DNA of 64,000 bases from positions 88,242-152,241 of the forward strand of contig CANQRG010000006.1 in NCBI GenBank assembly GCA_947626165.1, in the 5' to 3' direction. The first letter of the stretch is position 1. Each line of letters opens with the position of its first letter. Below the pieces are notes generated by a model. It was not told the DNA's origin. It searched no databases and was given only the letters and a program-made list of their open reading frames with translations. Positions 1 through 9,531 of the stretch are shown here, piece after piece. Both the position numbers and the translations under genes were made by a program. This stretch comes from an uncultured Clostridia bacterium (lineage in GTDB: Bacteria; Bacillota; Clostridia; Oscillospirales; Ruminococcaceae).

Positions 1-1105
1 GAACTCCTTTATCAGAACCGCCTGCAATTACGATTATTTTCTGCTTGAATGAATTAAGTCCTGCCATTACCCGTGTAGGGCTTGTGGCAATAGAATCGTT
101 ATAGTACCTTACTCCGTCAAGCTCTCTTACAAACTCAATTCTATGCTCAACCCCGCCGAACTCCTTAGCCGTTTTTACAATGCTCTCATAAGAAACATCT
201 CCCCAAGTAAGCGCAATAGCCGTAAGGAAGTTTTCTACATTGTGTATGCCCGGAATCCTTATATCGTCCATATTGACTATCTTTGTAACCTTGCCGTATT
301 CATTGTAACAAAGATTGCCTTGTTTATCCAAAAAGCTTCCGCATTCGGGAATACCCTTTCTGCTGAAAAGGGAAAGCCTTCCCCTCACCATATCGCACAG
401 CTTCATTGTTTCATCATTATCCATATTCAAAACTGCCTTAGAAAAGGCATTTTGATGAGCGAGAATATTACACTTAGCGCCAATGTATTCCTCCATTGTG
501 CCGTGTACGTTAAGGTGATTTGGCGAAATATTTGTTATCGCCGCAGCATACGGAGATTCTCTCATCGAGATTAGCTGAAAGCTAGAAAGCTCAACTACTG
601 CAACGTCAGTCTCTTTGATTTTTTCTATCTTATACAAAAGAGGTTTGCCTATATTTCCCCCTAAATGAACAGTCTTACCGTCTGACTTAAAAAATTCAGA
701 AACGAGCGTAGTAGTAGTCGATTTGCCGTCAGAACCCGTTACAGCGTAAATCTTACACGGGCAAAGGTCAAAGAAAACCTCCATCTCGCTTGTTATGATA
801 ATACCCCTCTTGCGCGCTTTTGTAAGTATCGGATCGTTATAATACATTCCCGGTGTTCTGAAAACTATATCGCATCTAAAAATTTCATCAAGATAATTTT
901 CACCGAATGAAAACTCCGCTCCTGCCTGTTTGAACTCAAAGTAAAGCTCTTTATTTTTTTCTTCAAGGTTATTCTTATCGCAGATAACAATATTATAACC
1001 CTTTTTTAAAAATAATCTTATTAAATCGTTATGGCTCACGCCCGTTCCGATGAATGCAATTCTTTTATCTTTAATTTCATCGAAAAACCTTTCCGCTTTT
1101 GTCAT
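1..1105 (-). CDS. murD: UDP-N-acetylmuramoylalanine--D-glutamate ligase (MurD), 3' end outside window
   Basis: Cytoplasmic Mur ligase that adds D-glutamate to UDP-MurNAc-L-Ala with ATP during peptidoglycan precursor synthesis. I translated the minus strand from the ATG at 1105, which is preceded by GAGGAG. About 368 residues are visible and the gene runs off the left edge (the family is about 450 residues). Visible motifs are the N-terminal GTGVSHND nucleotide-binding turn near residue 21, the ATP loop GSDGKSTTT near 124 (usually GTNGKST), a middle domain with ELSSFQL, and SPNHLNVHG. The C-terminal part contains HRIEFV and YNDSIATSP, both typical of MurD. The gene is transcribed away from the pot operon. 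Confidence 0.93.
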   Translation of the reverse strand, partial: MTKAERFFDEIKDKRIAFIGTGVSHNDLIRLFLKKGYNIVICDKNNLEEKNKELYFEFKQAGAEFSFGENYLDEIFRCDIVFRTPGMYYNDPILTKARKRGIIITSEMEVFFDLCPCKIYAVTGSDGKSTTTTLVSEFFKSDGKTVHLGGNIGKPLLYKIEKIKETDVAVVELSSFQLISMRESPYAAAITNISPNHLNVHGTMEEYIGAKCNILAHQNAFSKAVLNMDNDETMKLCDMVRGRLSLFSRKGIPECGSFLDKQGNLCYNEYGKVTKIVNMDDIRIPGIHNVENFLTAIALTWGDVSYESIVKTAKEFGGVEHRIEFVRELDGVRYYNDSIATSPTRVMAGLNSFKQKIIVIAGGSDKGV

Positions 1106-1295
1106 ATGATATTCTCCTCTTTTGAAAAAACACATTATGTATAAAACATTTAAAAATAGTTATAAATACTCTATTATATTATATACTATCTGAAAATAAA
1201 TAGCAATATTTTTTTCTGTTTTTCACTGCAAAATGTTAAAATGAAATAATAATATAAATGCTTTTTTATTTATTAAAATAAATATCAAAAAAGTA

Positions 1296-1324
1296 TTGTA
1301 AATTGAAATAAAATAATTTATAAT
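1296..1324 (+). promoter_or_regulatory. Predicted sigma-A promoter of the pot operon
   Basis: TTGTAA (1296-1301) and TATAAT (1319-1324) are separated by 17 bases, about 40 bases before potA. The 1106-1295 stretch between the divergent murD and potA genes is very AT-rich and shows nothing else I can name. Confidence 0.6.
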
Positions 1325-1362
1325 CATCATAGCGTTATTGTCAAAATTATTATGAACAGGAA

Positions 1363-2421
1363 GTGTTAGCTAAGTTGGAAAATATTATTATCAGTCTTAA
1401 AGACGCCATTGTTGAATTCGACGGAGAGCAGATTTTAAAAAATATAAATCTCGACATTATTGATAAGCAATTTGTCACCCTGCTTGGTCCGTCTGGCTGT
1501 GGAAAAACTACAACTCTCCGTATTATCGGAGGCTTTCAGCAAATGAAAAGCGGCTCGCTTTATTTCAATAATAAGGATATCACAAAGCTGCCGCCTCATA
1601 AAAGACAGGTAAATACTGTTTTTCAAAAGTACGCTCTTTTCCCTCATCTGAATATATACGATAACATAGCTTTCGGTCTTAAGCTCAAAAAGCTGAGCGA
1701 TAAGGAAATAAAATCAAGAGTTCAGGAAACATTAGAGCTTGTCAATCTCATAGGCTTTGAGAAACGCTCTATACACAGTCTTTCGGGAGGTCAGCAGCAA
1801 AGAGTTGCCATTGCAAGAGCATTGGTAAACCGACCTAAAGTCCTGCTTCTCGACGAGCCTTTGGGAGCTTTGGACTTAAAGCTGAGAAAGGAAATGCAGA
1901 TCGAGCTTAAAAACATTCAGCAGGAGCTCGAGATAACTTTTATTTATGTAACCCACGACCAGGAGGAGGCTCTTACTATGTCTGATACGGTCGTTGTAAT
2001 GAACAACGGCGTTATTCAGCAGATAGGCACTCCTGTTGATATTTACAACGAACCTAAAAACGCTTTTGTAGCTGACTTCATAGGCGACAGCAATATTATA
2101 GACGGCATTATGCGAAAGGATTTCCTTGTAGACTTTGCCGGAAACTCCTTTACCTGTGTTGACTCGGGCTTTGAAAAAGACGAGCTTGTAGACGTTGTTA
2201 TCAGACCTGAGGACATTAAAATCGTTCCTCAGATAAAGGGAGCAATAACAGGTGTTGTTGAAAGCGTTATCTTCAAGGGTGTTCACTATGAAATGATAGT
2301 TGAAGCAAGCGGATACAAGTGGAAAGTCCAGTCAACTCTGCACGAAGATGAAGGTACTATTGTCGGTATGAGCATTGAACCTATGGATATCCATATAATG
2401 CACAAAATGGAGAACCATTAA
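1363..2421 (+). CDS. potA: Spermidine/putrescine ABC transporter ATP-binding protein PotA
   Basis: ATPase subunit of a polyamine importer. Walker [10 protein letters not shown] lies at residues 42-50, the Q-loop near 87, the signature LSGGQQQR at 139-146, Walker B VLLLDEP at 159-165, and the H-loop in YVTHDQEE near 195. A C-terminal TOBE-like beta domain (about 245-350) contains VIRPEDIK. The length of about 350 residues is normal. The start is uncertain: GTG at 1363 overlaps the AGGAAG ribosome site (1358-1363), so TTG at 1375, 11 bases downstream of that site, may be the real start. It is the first gene of a tightly packed operon with potB, potC and potD. Confidence 0.95.
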   Translation: MLAKLENIIISLKDAIVEFDGEQILKNINLDIIDKQFVTLLGPSGCGKTTTLRIIGGFQQMKSGSLYFNNKDITKLPPHKRQVNTVFQKYALFPHLNIYDNIAFGLKLKKLSDKEIKSRVQETLELVNLIGFEKRSIHSLSGGQQQRVAIARALVNRPKVLLLDEPLGALDLKLRKEMQIELKNIQQELEITFIYVTHDQEEALTMSDTVVVMNNGVIQQIGTPVDIYNEPKNAFVADFIGDSNIIDGIMRKDFLVDFAGNSFTCVDSGFEKDELVDVVIRPEDIKIVPQIKGAITGVVESVIFKGVHYEMIVEASGYKWKVQSTLHEDEGTIVGMSIEPMDIHIMHKMENH

Positions 2422-2474
2422 AAATCAAAGACTTGTCACAATAACAGCGAGAGGAGGAATGCTCCCAAAGGAGC

Positions 2475-3290
2475 ATGGCAATATTGATGAAATCAAAAAT
2501 TTTAGCTGTTCCATACATAATATGGATGATTATATTCACAGTGATCCCGCTTGGTCTTGTAATATTCTTTGCGTTTACTACTCAAAGCGGAGAGTTCACA
2601 ATTTCAAATATAGTAGCTATGAACGACTATCTGGACGTTTTATTCCGGTCGATAGAGTTCTCGGTCATCGCCACTGTAATATGCCTTATACTCGGTCTTC
2701 CGGTTGCCTATTTAATTTCAAGGCTTGCAAAAGGAAAACAGGGAACAATGCTTATGATAGTGATACTTCCTATGTGGATAAACTTTCTACTAAGAACCTA
2801 TGCGTGGATGACCCTCCTTGAAGAAAACGGATTGATAAACAGGTTTTTCGGGCTTTTCCATTTGGGACCGTTTAATCTGATAAACAATTCGGGAGCAGTA
2901 GTCTTAGGAATGATATACAATTACATTCCATTTATGATCCTTCCGCTATATTCTGTTATGACTAAGATAGACGAAAGCGTAATAGAAGCCGCTCAGGATC
3001 TAGGCTGCTCAGGCTTTCACATTATAACAAAAATCATTCTTCCCCTTTCAAAGCAGGGGATCTCAACAGGGATCATTACTGTATTTGTTCCGTCGGTATC
3101 TACATTTATAATATCGAGAATGCTTGGCGGAGGAACAAACGACCTTATCGGTGATATTATTGAATCTCAGTTCTTGGGCAACTCTTACAACCCTCACTTA
3201 GGCTCTGCGATGTCTTTGGTTCTTATGGTTATAGTTTTACTAATTATGAGTCTGTTCAATCAATTTGGCAGTGAGGAGGCTGTTATTTAA
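2475..3290 (+). CDS. potB: Spermidine/putrescine ABC transporter permease PotB
   Basis: Inner-membrane permease of the polyamine importer. It has about six hydrophobic helices and the cytoplasmic EAA loop VIEAAQDLGCSGFHIITKI near residues 170-190, which docks on PotA. The length of 271 residues is typical. The ATG at 2475 is only one base from the AAAGGAG at 2467-2473, so ATG at 2487 (MKSKILAVPY) is the more plausible start. The stop overlaps the potC start by one base (TAATG), which suggests translational coupling. Confidence 0.93.
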   Translation: MAILMKSKILAVPYIIWMIIFTVIPLGLVIFFAFTTQSGEFTISNIVAMNDYLDVLFRSIEFSVIATVICLILGLPVAYLISRLAKGKQGTMLMIVILPMWINFLLRTYAWMTLLEENGLINRFFGLFHLGPFNLINNSGAVVLGMIYNYIPFMILPLYSVMTKIDESVIEAAQDLGCSGFHIITKIILPLSKQGISTGIITVFVPSVSTFIISRMLGGGTNDLIGDIIESQFLGNSYNPHLGSAMSLVLMVIVLLIMSLFNQFGSEEAVI

Positions 3291-4105
3291 TGAATAAAAT
3301 CGTTTCACGAACAATAACCGCATTTGTTATTGTTTTTCTATACATTCCCATACTTGTACTAATCGTATTTTCATTCAACGCCTCAAAATCGAGGGCGTAT
3401 TTCACAGGCTTCAGTTTACAGTGGTATCAAAAGCTGTTCCACAACGAGGCTATTCTTTCAGCCCTTTTTAACACGATCATTATTGCTCTTATTTCCTCGC
3501 TGTTAGCAACTATTATCGGAACAGCGGCGGCTATAGGGATAAACAAAATGAGACCTATAACTAAGGCAGCAATTATGAACATAACCTATATCCCGGTTAT
3601 AAATCCTGAAATTATAACCGGCGTTTCGCTAATGCTTTTGTTCAGGGCATTTACAGTGTATTCGGGCTTTCAATTCGGATTTGTGTCGCTTATACTTGCA
3701 CACATAACCTTTAATATTCCATACATCATTTACAGCATTATTCCAAAGCTAAGACAAATGAATCCAAACCTAGTAGAAGCGGCGGAGGATCTGGGCTGCA
3801 ATCCCAGACAGGCTTTTTTCAAGGTTACGATTCCTGAAATAATGCCGGGCGTGCTTTCAGGCTTTTTAATGGCTATAACTTATTCTATCGACGACTTTAT
3901 TATCAGCTATTTCAACTCAGGAACGACAGTTGAAACACTTCCTATAACTATCTATTCTATGACCAGAAAAAAAGTATCGCCAGAGATAAACGCTCTTTCA
4001 GCAATAATATTTATAGTTATTCTTGCTGTTTTGATTATCAAAAATGCTATATCAAACTATATGCTCAGAAAAGAAAGGCTGGAATATCTAGCGTCAAGAT
4101 CGTGA
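3290..4105 (+). CDS. potC: Spermidine/putrescine ABC transporter permease PotC
   Basis: Second permease of the polyamine importer, 271 residues, with about six membrane helices. The EAA loop reads LVEAAEDLGCNPRQAFFKV near residues 162-181. It begins with a signal-anchor-like helix (TITAFVIVFLYIPILVLIVF). The order potA-potB-potC-potD is the classic operon arrangement, and the one-base overlap with potB supports the ATG at 3290. Confidence 0.93.
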   Translation: MNKIVSRTITAFVIVFLYIPILVLIVFSFNASKSRAYFTGFSLQWYQKLFHNEAILSALFNTIIIALISSLLATIIGTAAAIGINKMRPITKAAIMNITYIPVINPEIITGVSLMLLFRAFTVYSGFQFGFVSLILAHITFNIPYIIYSIIPKLRQMNPNLVEAAEDLGCNPRQAFFKVTIPEIMPGVLSGFLMAITYSIDDFIISYFNSGTTVETLPITIYSMTRKKVSPEINALSAIIFIVILAVLIIKNAISNYMLRKERLEYLASRS

Positions 4106-4163
4106 TAAGATTTTGCTTTGATATTTTTATAATTTTGTGTTATACTGACAAAGGAGCTTGTAA

Positions 4164-5525
4164 ATGAAAAAACGCTTTGTACTATTTGTTACATTGATGC
4201 TTTCGCTAGTAATGCTTACCGGCTGTAATGGCAACAGCAACCAGTCAAACTCTTCGGCAGTAAGTAATACTTCCGGTAAAGATTATTCAAATAACGTCAG
4301 CGATAAAAGCGTCAATGATAATTCGCAGACCGAAAAAATAATAAACCGTGAAGATATTGATATGGATACTATATTATCTAAGTTTGATAAAAGTCTGTTG
4401 TCAAGCTATGATTATACCCGCCTGAAGGACAAGAACATAACCCTTAATGTCTGCAACTGGGGCGAATATATGGCGATAAACCAAGACGATTATTTCGACG
4501 TCAACAATGAATTTGAAAAGCTGACCGGAATAAACGTCAACTATAAGACCTTTGCTACCAATGAAGAGCTTTATTCAAAGCTGAAAAGCGGTGGCGGAGA
4601 CTATGATGTTGTTATTCCCTCTGATTATATGATTTCAAAAATGATAAAAGAGGGGCTTATTCAGAAGCTGGATTACAGCAAAATTCCAAACTTTAGCTAT
4701 ATTGACAAAAAGTTTGTCGGACTTGAGTATGACCCTGAAAATGAATACTCTGTTCCATACACTTGGGGAATAGTATGTATTGTCTACAATAAAAATATGG
4801 TAAAAAAAGAGATAACAGGCTGGTGCGACCTTTGGGACGAAGCTAACGACAATAACATTCTTATGTTCAACAATCCCCGTGACGCATTTGGAATTGCGCT
4901 TACCTATCTTGGATATTCTCAGAACACCGAGAACAAAAAAGAGTTAGAAGAAGCCGCAAGCGCTTTAAAACAGCAGAAAAATCTTGTACAGGCTTATGTA
5001 ATGGACGAGATTTTCGATAAAATCGGAGGCGAGTCCTCGGCAATAGCGCCTTATTATGCAGGCGATGTTCAAACTATGATAGATGAAAATCCCAATCTTG
5101 ATTTCTGCATACCAAAAGAGGGTACTAATAAGTTTGTAGACGCAGCTTGTATTCCAACAGCGGCAAAGAATAAGGAAGCCGCAGAAATGTATATAAATTT
5201 CCTGAATGAGGTTCAGGTTGCATACGCAAACTGCGATTATCTTTGCTATTCAACTCCTCACACAGGCGTTTACAATCTTTTTGATGAAGAAGTAAAAGCG
5301 AATCCGCTTCGCTGTCCGCCTGACGACTATCTTAACGAAAAAACAGAAGTTTTTATAAATCTTTCTGACGATACTAACGCTTACACTCAAGAGCTTTGGA
5401 ATCAAATCAAAATTGAGAAATCAAAATCGCCTTGGCTTGTACCTTCCTTTCTTTTGATTTCTCTGGCTCTGACTATTTTCCTGAACATAAGACGTTCAAG
5501 AAAGAAAAAACAGGATATTTTTTAA
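4164..5525 (+). CDS. potD: Spermidine/putrescine-binding lipoprotein PotD with an added C-terminal membrane helix
   Basis: Solute-binding subunit of the polyamine importer, outside the membrane. The signal peptide ends in the lipobox MLTGC (Cys near residue 21). A Ser/Asn-rich linker follows to about 60 and then a PotD-like fold with LNVCNWGEY near 90 and GGDYDVVIPSDYM near 134-148. The protein is 453 residues, against about 350 for Escherichia coli PotD. The extra length is the linker, an insert before the binding fold, and a C-terminal hydrophobic stretch (SFLLISLALTIFLNI, about 425-442) followed by RRSRKKK. That would anchor the protein at both ends. AAAGGAG lies just upstream of the ATG. 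Confidence 0.9.
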   Translation: MKKRFVLFVTLMLSLVMLTGCNGNSNQSNSSAVSNTSGKDYSNNVSDKSVNDNSQTEKIINREDIDMDTILSKFDKSLLSSYDYTRLKDKNITLNVCNWGEYMAINQDDYFDVNNEFEKLTGINVNYKTFATNEELYSKLKSGGGDYDVVIPSDYMISKMIKEGLIQKLDYSKIPNFSYIDKKFVGLEYDPENEYSVPYTWGIVCIVYNKNMVKKEITGWCDLWDEANDNNILMFNNPRDAFGIALTYLGYSQNTENKKELEEAASALKQQKNLVQAYVMDEIFDKIGGESSAIAPYYAGDVQTMIDENPNLDFCIPKEGTNKFVDAACIPTAAKNKEAAEMYINFLNEVQVAYANCDYLCYSTPHTGVYNLFDEEVKANPLRCPPDDYLNEKTEVFINLSDDTNAYTQELWNQIKIEKSKSPWLVPSFLLISLALTIFLNIRRSRKKKQDIF

Positions 5526-5547
5526 ATTTTATATAAGGAGATTTTTT

Positions 5548-6702
5548 ATGACGAGCAATACTAACGGTGTTTTATTTGAACCGCAAACTCAGGTTGGACC
5601 TTTAGGGATAATCGGTATGAACGGCACTCAGGAGCTTTGTGCTAAGATCGACGGTTACCTTACAAAGTGGGCGGCAGAAAGCGGAATTCTCAAAGACAGC
5701 TATCTTATCGAAGTTGATTGTCCGAGGTTTTCATCAGGCGACGGAAAGGGCATAATAAAATCAACCGTTCGCGGCGATGATCTATTCATCATCTGCGACG
5801 TCGGTAACTACAACTGCACATACGATTATTTTGGAATGAAAAACCATATGTCCCCAGACGACCACTATCAGGACTTAAAGAGAATTATTCAGGCGGCTGG
5901 AGGAAAAGCGCACAGAATAAATGTCATTATGCCTATTCTTTACGGCGGCAGACAGCACAGAAGAAGCTATCGTGAATCATTAGACTGTGCTGTAGCGCTT
6001 CAGGAGCTTGAGGCTATGGGTGTTTCAAACATTCTCACTTTCGACGCGCACGACCCTCGTGTGCAAAACGCAGTTCCGCTTATGGGATTTGATAATGTAA
6101 TACCATCTTATCAGGTGTTAAAGGCAATGTTCAGAAACCTTGACGACATCATCGTAGATAAAGAACACTTTATGATCATCTCCCCTGATGAGGGGGCTAT
6201 CAACAGAAATATGTATTATGCGTCAGTTCTAAGCGTTGATCTTGGAATGTTCTATAAAAGGCGTGACTACTCAACCATTGTAAACGGGCGAAACCCAATC
6301 GTTGCCCACGAATATCTGGGTAATGACGTTGAAGGCAAAGACGTTTTCGTAGCAGACGACATTATATCGTCAGGGGAGTCTGTTCTCGACATAGCTTATG
6401 AGCTTAAAAAGAGAAAGGCTAGAAAAATCTATGCCTATTCTACTTACGCAATATTCACAAACGGTCTTGAGAAATTCGACACAGCTGTTAAAGACGGCAT
6501 AATCGACGGTGTTTTTGGAACTAATCTGACCTACCGTTCTCCCGAGCTTTTGAGCAGAGACTGGTTCTATGAAGTAGATGTATCAAAGTACATTGCATAC
6601 TTTATTGCGTCATTGAACCACGATTTGTCAATTTCGTCTATAATAGATCCGCACGAGAAAATAAAAAATCTCCTTGAGCAGCACAAGCACTTAACGGTTT
6701 AA
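5548..6702 (+). CDS. prs: Ribose-phosphate pyrophosphokinase-like protein (long form)
   Basis: Predicted to make PRPP from ribose 5-phosphate and ATP for nucleotide, His and Trp synthesis, in the cytoplasm. Two phosphoribosyltransferase-type folds are seen. The YGGRQHRRSYRES stretch near 130-142 corresponds to the Prs flexible loop, FDAHDPRVQ near 166 to the ATP-site FDAHDPR segment, and FVADDIISSGES near 266-277 to the PRPP loop (usually VDDMIDTGGT). At 384 residues it is longer than the usual 310-320 and both signature loops diverge, so it belongs to a variant subgroup. AAGGAG sits upstream of ATG 5548, and the gap from potD is only 22 bases, so it is probably co-transcribed with the pot genes. 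Confidence 0.85.
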   Translation: MTSNTNGVLFEPQTQVGPLGIIGMNGTQELCAKIDGYLTKWAAESGILKDSYLIEVDCPRFSSGDGKGIIKSTVRGDDLFIICDVGNYNCTYDYFGMKNHMSPDDHYQDLKRIIQAAGGKAHRINVIMPILYGGRQHRRSYRESLDCAVALQELEAMGVSNILTFDAHDPRVQNAVPLMGFDNVIPSYQVLKAMFRNLDDIIVDKEHFMIISPDEGAINRNMYYASVLSVDLGMFYKRRDYSTIVNGRNPIVAHEYLGNDVEGKDVFVADDIISSGESVLDIAYELKKRKARKIYAYSTYAIFTNGLEKFDTAVKDGIIDGVFGTNLTYRSPELLSRDWFYEVDVSKYIAYFIASLNHDLSISSIIDPHEKIKNLLEQHKHLTV

Positions 6703-6726
6703 TAGAGGTTTTACAGAGACAAGCAA

Positions 6727-6756
6727 AGCGTTCGGAATTTTTCCGAACGCTTTTTC
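6727..6756 (+). terminator. Intrinsic terminator after prs
   Basis: Stem AGCGTTCGGAA (6727-6737) pairs with TTCCGAACGCT (6741-6751) around a TTT loop and is followed by T5. It closes the pot-prs operon and separates it from the convergent M23 gene. Confidence 0.9.
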
Positions 6757-6759
6757 TAT

Positions 6760-8979
6760 CTATCGTATTTTTTTCTTAACAACCTTGCTCCAATTGCCGT
6801 AACTTGTATTGCCGTTTATCTTTTTAAATGCTCTGACTTTGAACATATATTTTTTAACACGTTCTCCATTAGCCCAATGTTTAATTTTACATTTATAAGA
6901 TTTTTTCTTTGTGAATTTACTACTCCAATCAATTGTTATATAATTTGTTTTAAAAGAAAATTTCACCTCATAGCCTGTTGCTCCGCTTACCTTTTTCCAT
7001 GAAACATTTAATCTCTTTTTATTGGCTTTTATTTTTACTGCTTTTACTTTGGCAAGATTAGTTACTTCTTTATGTATAGACGGTGATGTTGGATTATTAA
7101 CTATCACTTGGATAGTATTAGTGGATAAAAGTTCCTTTGTATTACTATTGTATAGTTCTATACGAACCTGATGAACTCCAGCCTTTACACCTTTTATGTT
7201 TATTTGTGTAGAATGATTACTCCATTTCTTGCTCCATGAACAAGATACTTTTTTTGAATCGCAAATGTATTTCACGGAGAATTTGGGTAAATCTCCTTTA
7301 ACCGATACACCAATAGTTTTAATTTCGTTTACATTTAGGGTTATTGTTTTATCGCTAAATTCCAAGTAAGGACTTCTCTTTGTAGGTTCAATATAATTTG
7401 AATCTTTTGCACCGCATACTTTGCAAACACCATTAGAATACTTATGACCTGTTGCACTTGTATATTTGTCCTTATAACTTGTGCCACACGAGCATTTATG
7501 TAAAGTATAGCCTTGTGATGTGCAGGTCGGAGCAACTACTGTTGATGTGTATGAATGGGTGTGTGGTGTGTTGCCTGTTGTTTTAAAGCTTTGTACACTA
7601 CTGTAATATGTTATTCCACTATTAGCGACTACATAATACTTATAATAATACGTAGTTCCTGCTTTCAGATTTGATAATGTATATATTATTGGCCATGTAC
7701 CCTGTATTGTATCTAAACTAGCACTGCGTGCAATAGTCATACTACTTGTGCTTGTACCATAATACACTCCAACCTGAGTCCAATTTGAACCATTTTTGGT
7801 AATATCACACCGAACATCTGCATAATCACTTCCTACGCTTATTGTATATGGTGTTCCAAGAGTAGGAGTTAATTTTTGTAATGTTTTAAAACTTTGTACA
7901 CTACTGTAATATGTTGTTCCGTTAGCGACAGCATAAAACTTATAATAATATGTGGTTTCGTATTTCAGGTTTAATAATGTATATCCTGCCGATGTTTTAT
8001 CGCTACCGAAAAGGTTTTCACTGTCTACCTTAGTCATATTGCTTGTACTTGTACCATAATACGCTCCAATTGAAGTCACATTTGTATTATTAGCATTAAT
8101 TGTACATTCAATATATGCAGAATTGCTTGAGGTTATATGTTTTAGCGTTCCGAAAGTAGGCGCATTTGTTTTTGTTTTAAAACTTTGTACACTACTATAA
8201 TATGTTGTTCCGTTAGCGGTAATATAAAACTTATAATAATATGTAGTTCCAGATTTCAGATTTGATAATGTATATCCTGCCCAAGTATTACCACTACCCA
8301 AATTATCGCTACCTGCTTTTACCATACTGCTTGTACTTGTTCCGTAATAGGCTCCAACTTGGCTCCAATTAGACCCATTCTTACTAATGGAACATTTTAT
8401 ATATGCTGAATTTTCACCTACACTGGTAGTATATGGTGTCCCAAAAGTAGGAGCGCTCACTGAACCACTACCATAATCAGATGCAGACTTAGAAATTTGT
8501 ATATTTCCTTTCCAAGCACTTGTGCCACAATAAAAATGAAGATGATTACCTGTAGCATTACCTGTTTTTCCTACTTGTCCGATTTTTGAACCGGCACTAA
8601 CATATGCCCCTTTGTATACACTAGATGGAATGGAATTTGCTTGCATATGTGCATATCCATAATATCTACCATCATCGCCTTTGATTATTATTCCAGTTCC
8701 AAAACCATCGCATGTATGTTTACTTCCATAATGCTGAGAACCACAAGTATATTTTGCATATACGGTTCCAGATTTTGCTGCTACTATGTTTGCACCTGCA
8801 ATATTGGAATCACTAATATCGATACAATATCCGCTATGATATCCTTGTGATAAACTCGTATGTCCTGGAACAGGCCACACCAGACCATTAGCAGCTCCCA
8901 CGTTTACCGCAGGCAAAACCCCTGCCAAACTAACTGCCATTACCAATACTGTCAATAAATTTAAAATTCTTTTTGTCAT
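6760..8979 (-). CDS. Secreted M23-family peptidase with repeated Fn3-like domains
   Basis: Predicted exported peptidoglycan-type endopeptidase. A signal peptide covers residues 1-29. The M23/LytM domain (about 30-165) has YHSGYCIDIS and TGNHLHFY, so the His and Asp of the first motif are six apart instead of the usual four, while the HLH zinc motif is intact. Three similar beta modules follow (about 178-268, 273-365, 372-466), each ending in YYSSVQSFKT. Next come a Cys-rich module (about 470-525) with CSCG and CKVCG pairs, a beta domain, and a final Fn3-like module. No LPXTG or membrane anchor is visible, so it is probably released or wall-bound. The Cys-rich module resembles those in the protein at 20194-22413. 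ATG 8979 is preceded by AGGAGG. Confidence 0.85.
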   Translation of the reverse strand: MTKRILNLLTVLVMAVSLAGVLPAVNVGAANGLVWPVPGHTSLSQGYHSGYCIDISDSNIAGANIVAAKSGTVYAKYTCGSQHYGSKHTCDGFGTGIIIKGDDGRYYGYAHMQANSIPSSVYKGAYVSAGSKIGQVGKTGNATGNHLHFYCGTSAWKGNIQISKSASDYGSGSVSAPTFGTPYTTSVGENSAYIKCSISKNGSNWSQVGAYYGTSTSSMVKAGSDNLGSGNTWAGYTLSNLKSGTTYYYKFYITANGTTYYSSVQSFKTKTNAPTFGTLKHITSSNSAYIECTINANNTNVTSIGAYYGTSTSNMTKVDSENLFGSDKTSAGYTLLNLKYETTYYYKFYAVANGTTYYSSVQSFKTLQKLTPTLGTPYTISVGSDYADVRCDITKNGSNWTQVGVYYGTSTSSMTIARSASLDTIQGTWPIIYTLSNLKAGTTYYYKYYVVANSGITYYSSVQSFKTTGNTPHTHSYTSTVVAPTCTSQGYTLHKCSCGTSYKDKYTSATGHKYSNGVCKVCGAKDSNYIEPTKRSPYLEFSDKTITLNVNEIKTIGVSVKGDLPKFSVKYICDSKKVSCSWSKKWSNHSTQINIKGVKAGVHQVRIELYNSNTKELLSTNTIQVIVNNPTSPSIHKEVTNLAKVKAVKIKANKKRLNVSWKKVSGATGYEVKFSFKTNYITIDWSSKFTKKKSYKCKIKHWANGERVKKYMFKVRAFKKINGNTSYGNWSKVVKKKIR

Positions 8980-9043
8980 ATCTTTTCCTCCTGATATAAA
9001 AATGTCAATATATAGTCAATAAATTAACTATATATTAATTATA

Positions 9044-9081
9044 CTCAATTTATTGAGCATTGTCAATAGGTTAAGTATAAT
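9044..9081 (+). promoter_or_regulatory. Promoter of the small HTH gene with overlapping palindrome
   Basis: TTGAGC (9053-9058) and TATAAT (9076-9081) are 17 bases apart, pointing at the HTH gene. The dyad CTCAATTTATTGAG (9044-9057) overlaps the -35 box and lies between the divergent M23 and HTH genes, so it is a candidate operator for the HTH protein. Confidence 0.5.
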
Positions 9082-9123
9082 ATAATTATAATTGTTAACA
9101 ATGTTATAGATGGAGGGGGTTTT

Positions 9124-9324
9124 ATGATAAGCTACAAGCCATTTTATGAAACGTTAGCAAAAAAAGGACTTACTGAATATTATTTAATATATAAACAAGG
9201 ATTTTCAGCAAATACTATCCACCGAATTAAACACGGCAAAGCAATAAGCACAAAAACGCTTGACGAAATATGCTTTGTGCTTGACTGTCGGGTTGAAGAG
9301 GTTTTAAAATACGAAAAATCATAA
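9124..9324 (+). CDS. Small Cro/CI-family HTH regulator
   Basis: A 66-residue single-domain DNA-binding protein of the compact YozG-like HTH type. The predicted recognition helix is GFSANTIHRIKHGKAIS, followed by the conserved scaffold KTLDEICFVLDCRVEEVLKY. The gene has a very strong GGAGGGGG ribosome site. It diverges from the M23 peptidase gene and may regulate itself or that gene. No partner toxin is next to it. Confidence 0.85.
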   Translation: MISYKPFYETLAKKGLTEYYLIYKQGFSANTIHRIKHGKAISTKTLDEICFVLDCRVEEVLKYEKS

Positions 9325-9325
9325 C

Positions 9326-9362
9326 AAGCTGTACATTTAAAAAAGAGAATGTACAGCTTTAT
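9326..9362 (+). terminator. Intrinsic terminator after the small HTH gene
   Basis: AAGCTGTACAT (9326-9336) pairs with ATGTACAGCTT (9349-9359), followed by a short T run. Confidence 0.8.
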
Positions 9363-9409
9363 TGTTTTATAAAAGCAAATTTATGTATGTGTTAAAACAG
9401 TATACACAA

Positions 9410-9451
9410 TAAAAAGAAGTGCTTCTCATGAATATAATACACAAGAAGCAC
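9410..9451 (-). terminator. Predicted terminator after the GH2 gene
   Basis: Read on the minus strand, GTGCTTCT (from 9451) pairs with AGAAGCAC (to 9419) and is followed by TTCTTTTTATTG. The loop of about 17 bases is long, so confidence is moderate. Confidence 0.5.
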
Positions 9452-9531
9452 AGAAAACAGCTTAAACAATTAAACCGTTTTAATTATTCAAACACTATTT
9501 TATTATTTCAATTTAATTTGTATGACAATTT

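Noticed and set aside
143..574. Plus-strand ORF opposite murD
   Set aside because: The minus strand encodes a convincing MurD over the same bases.
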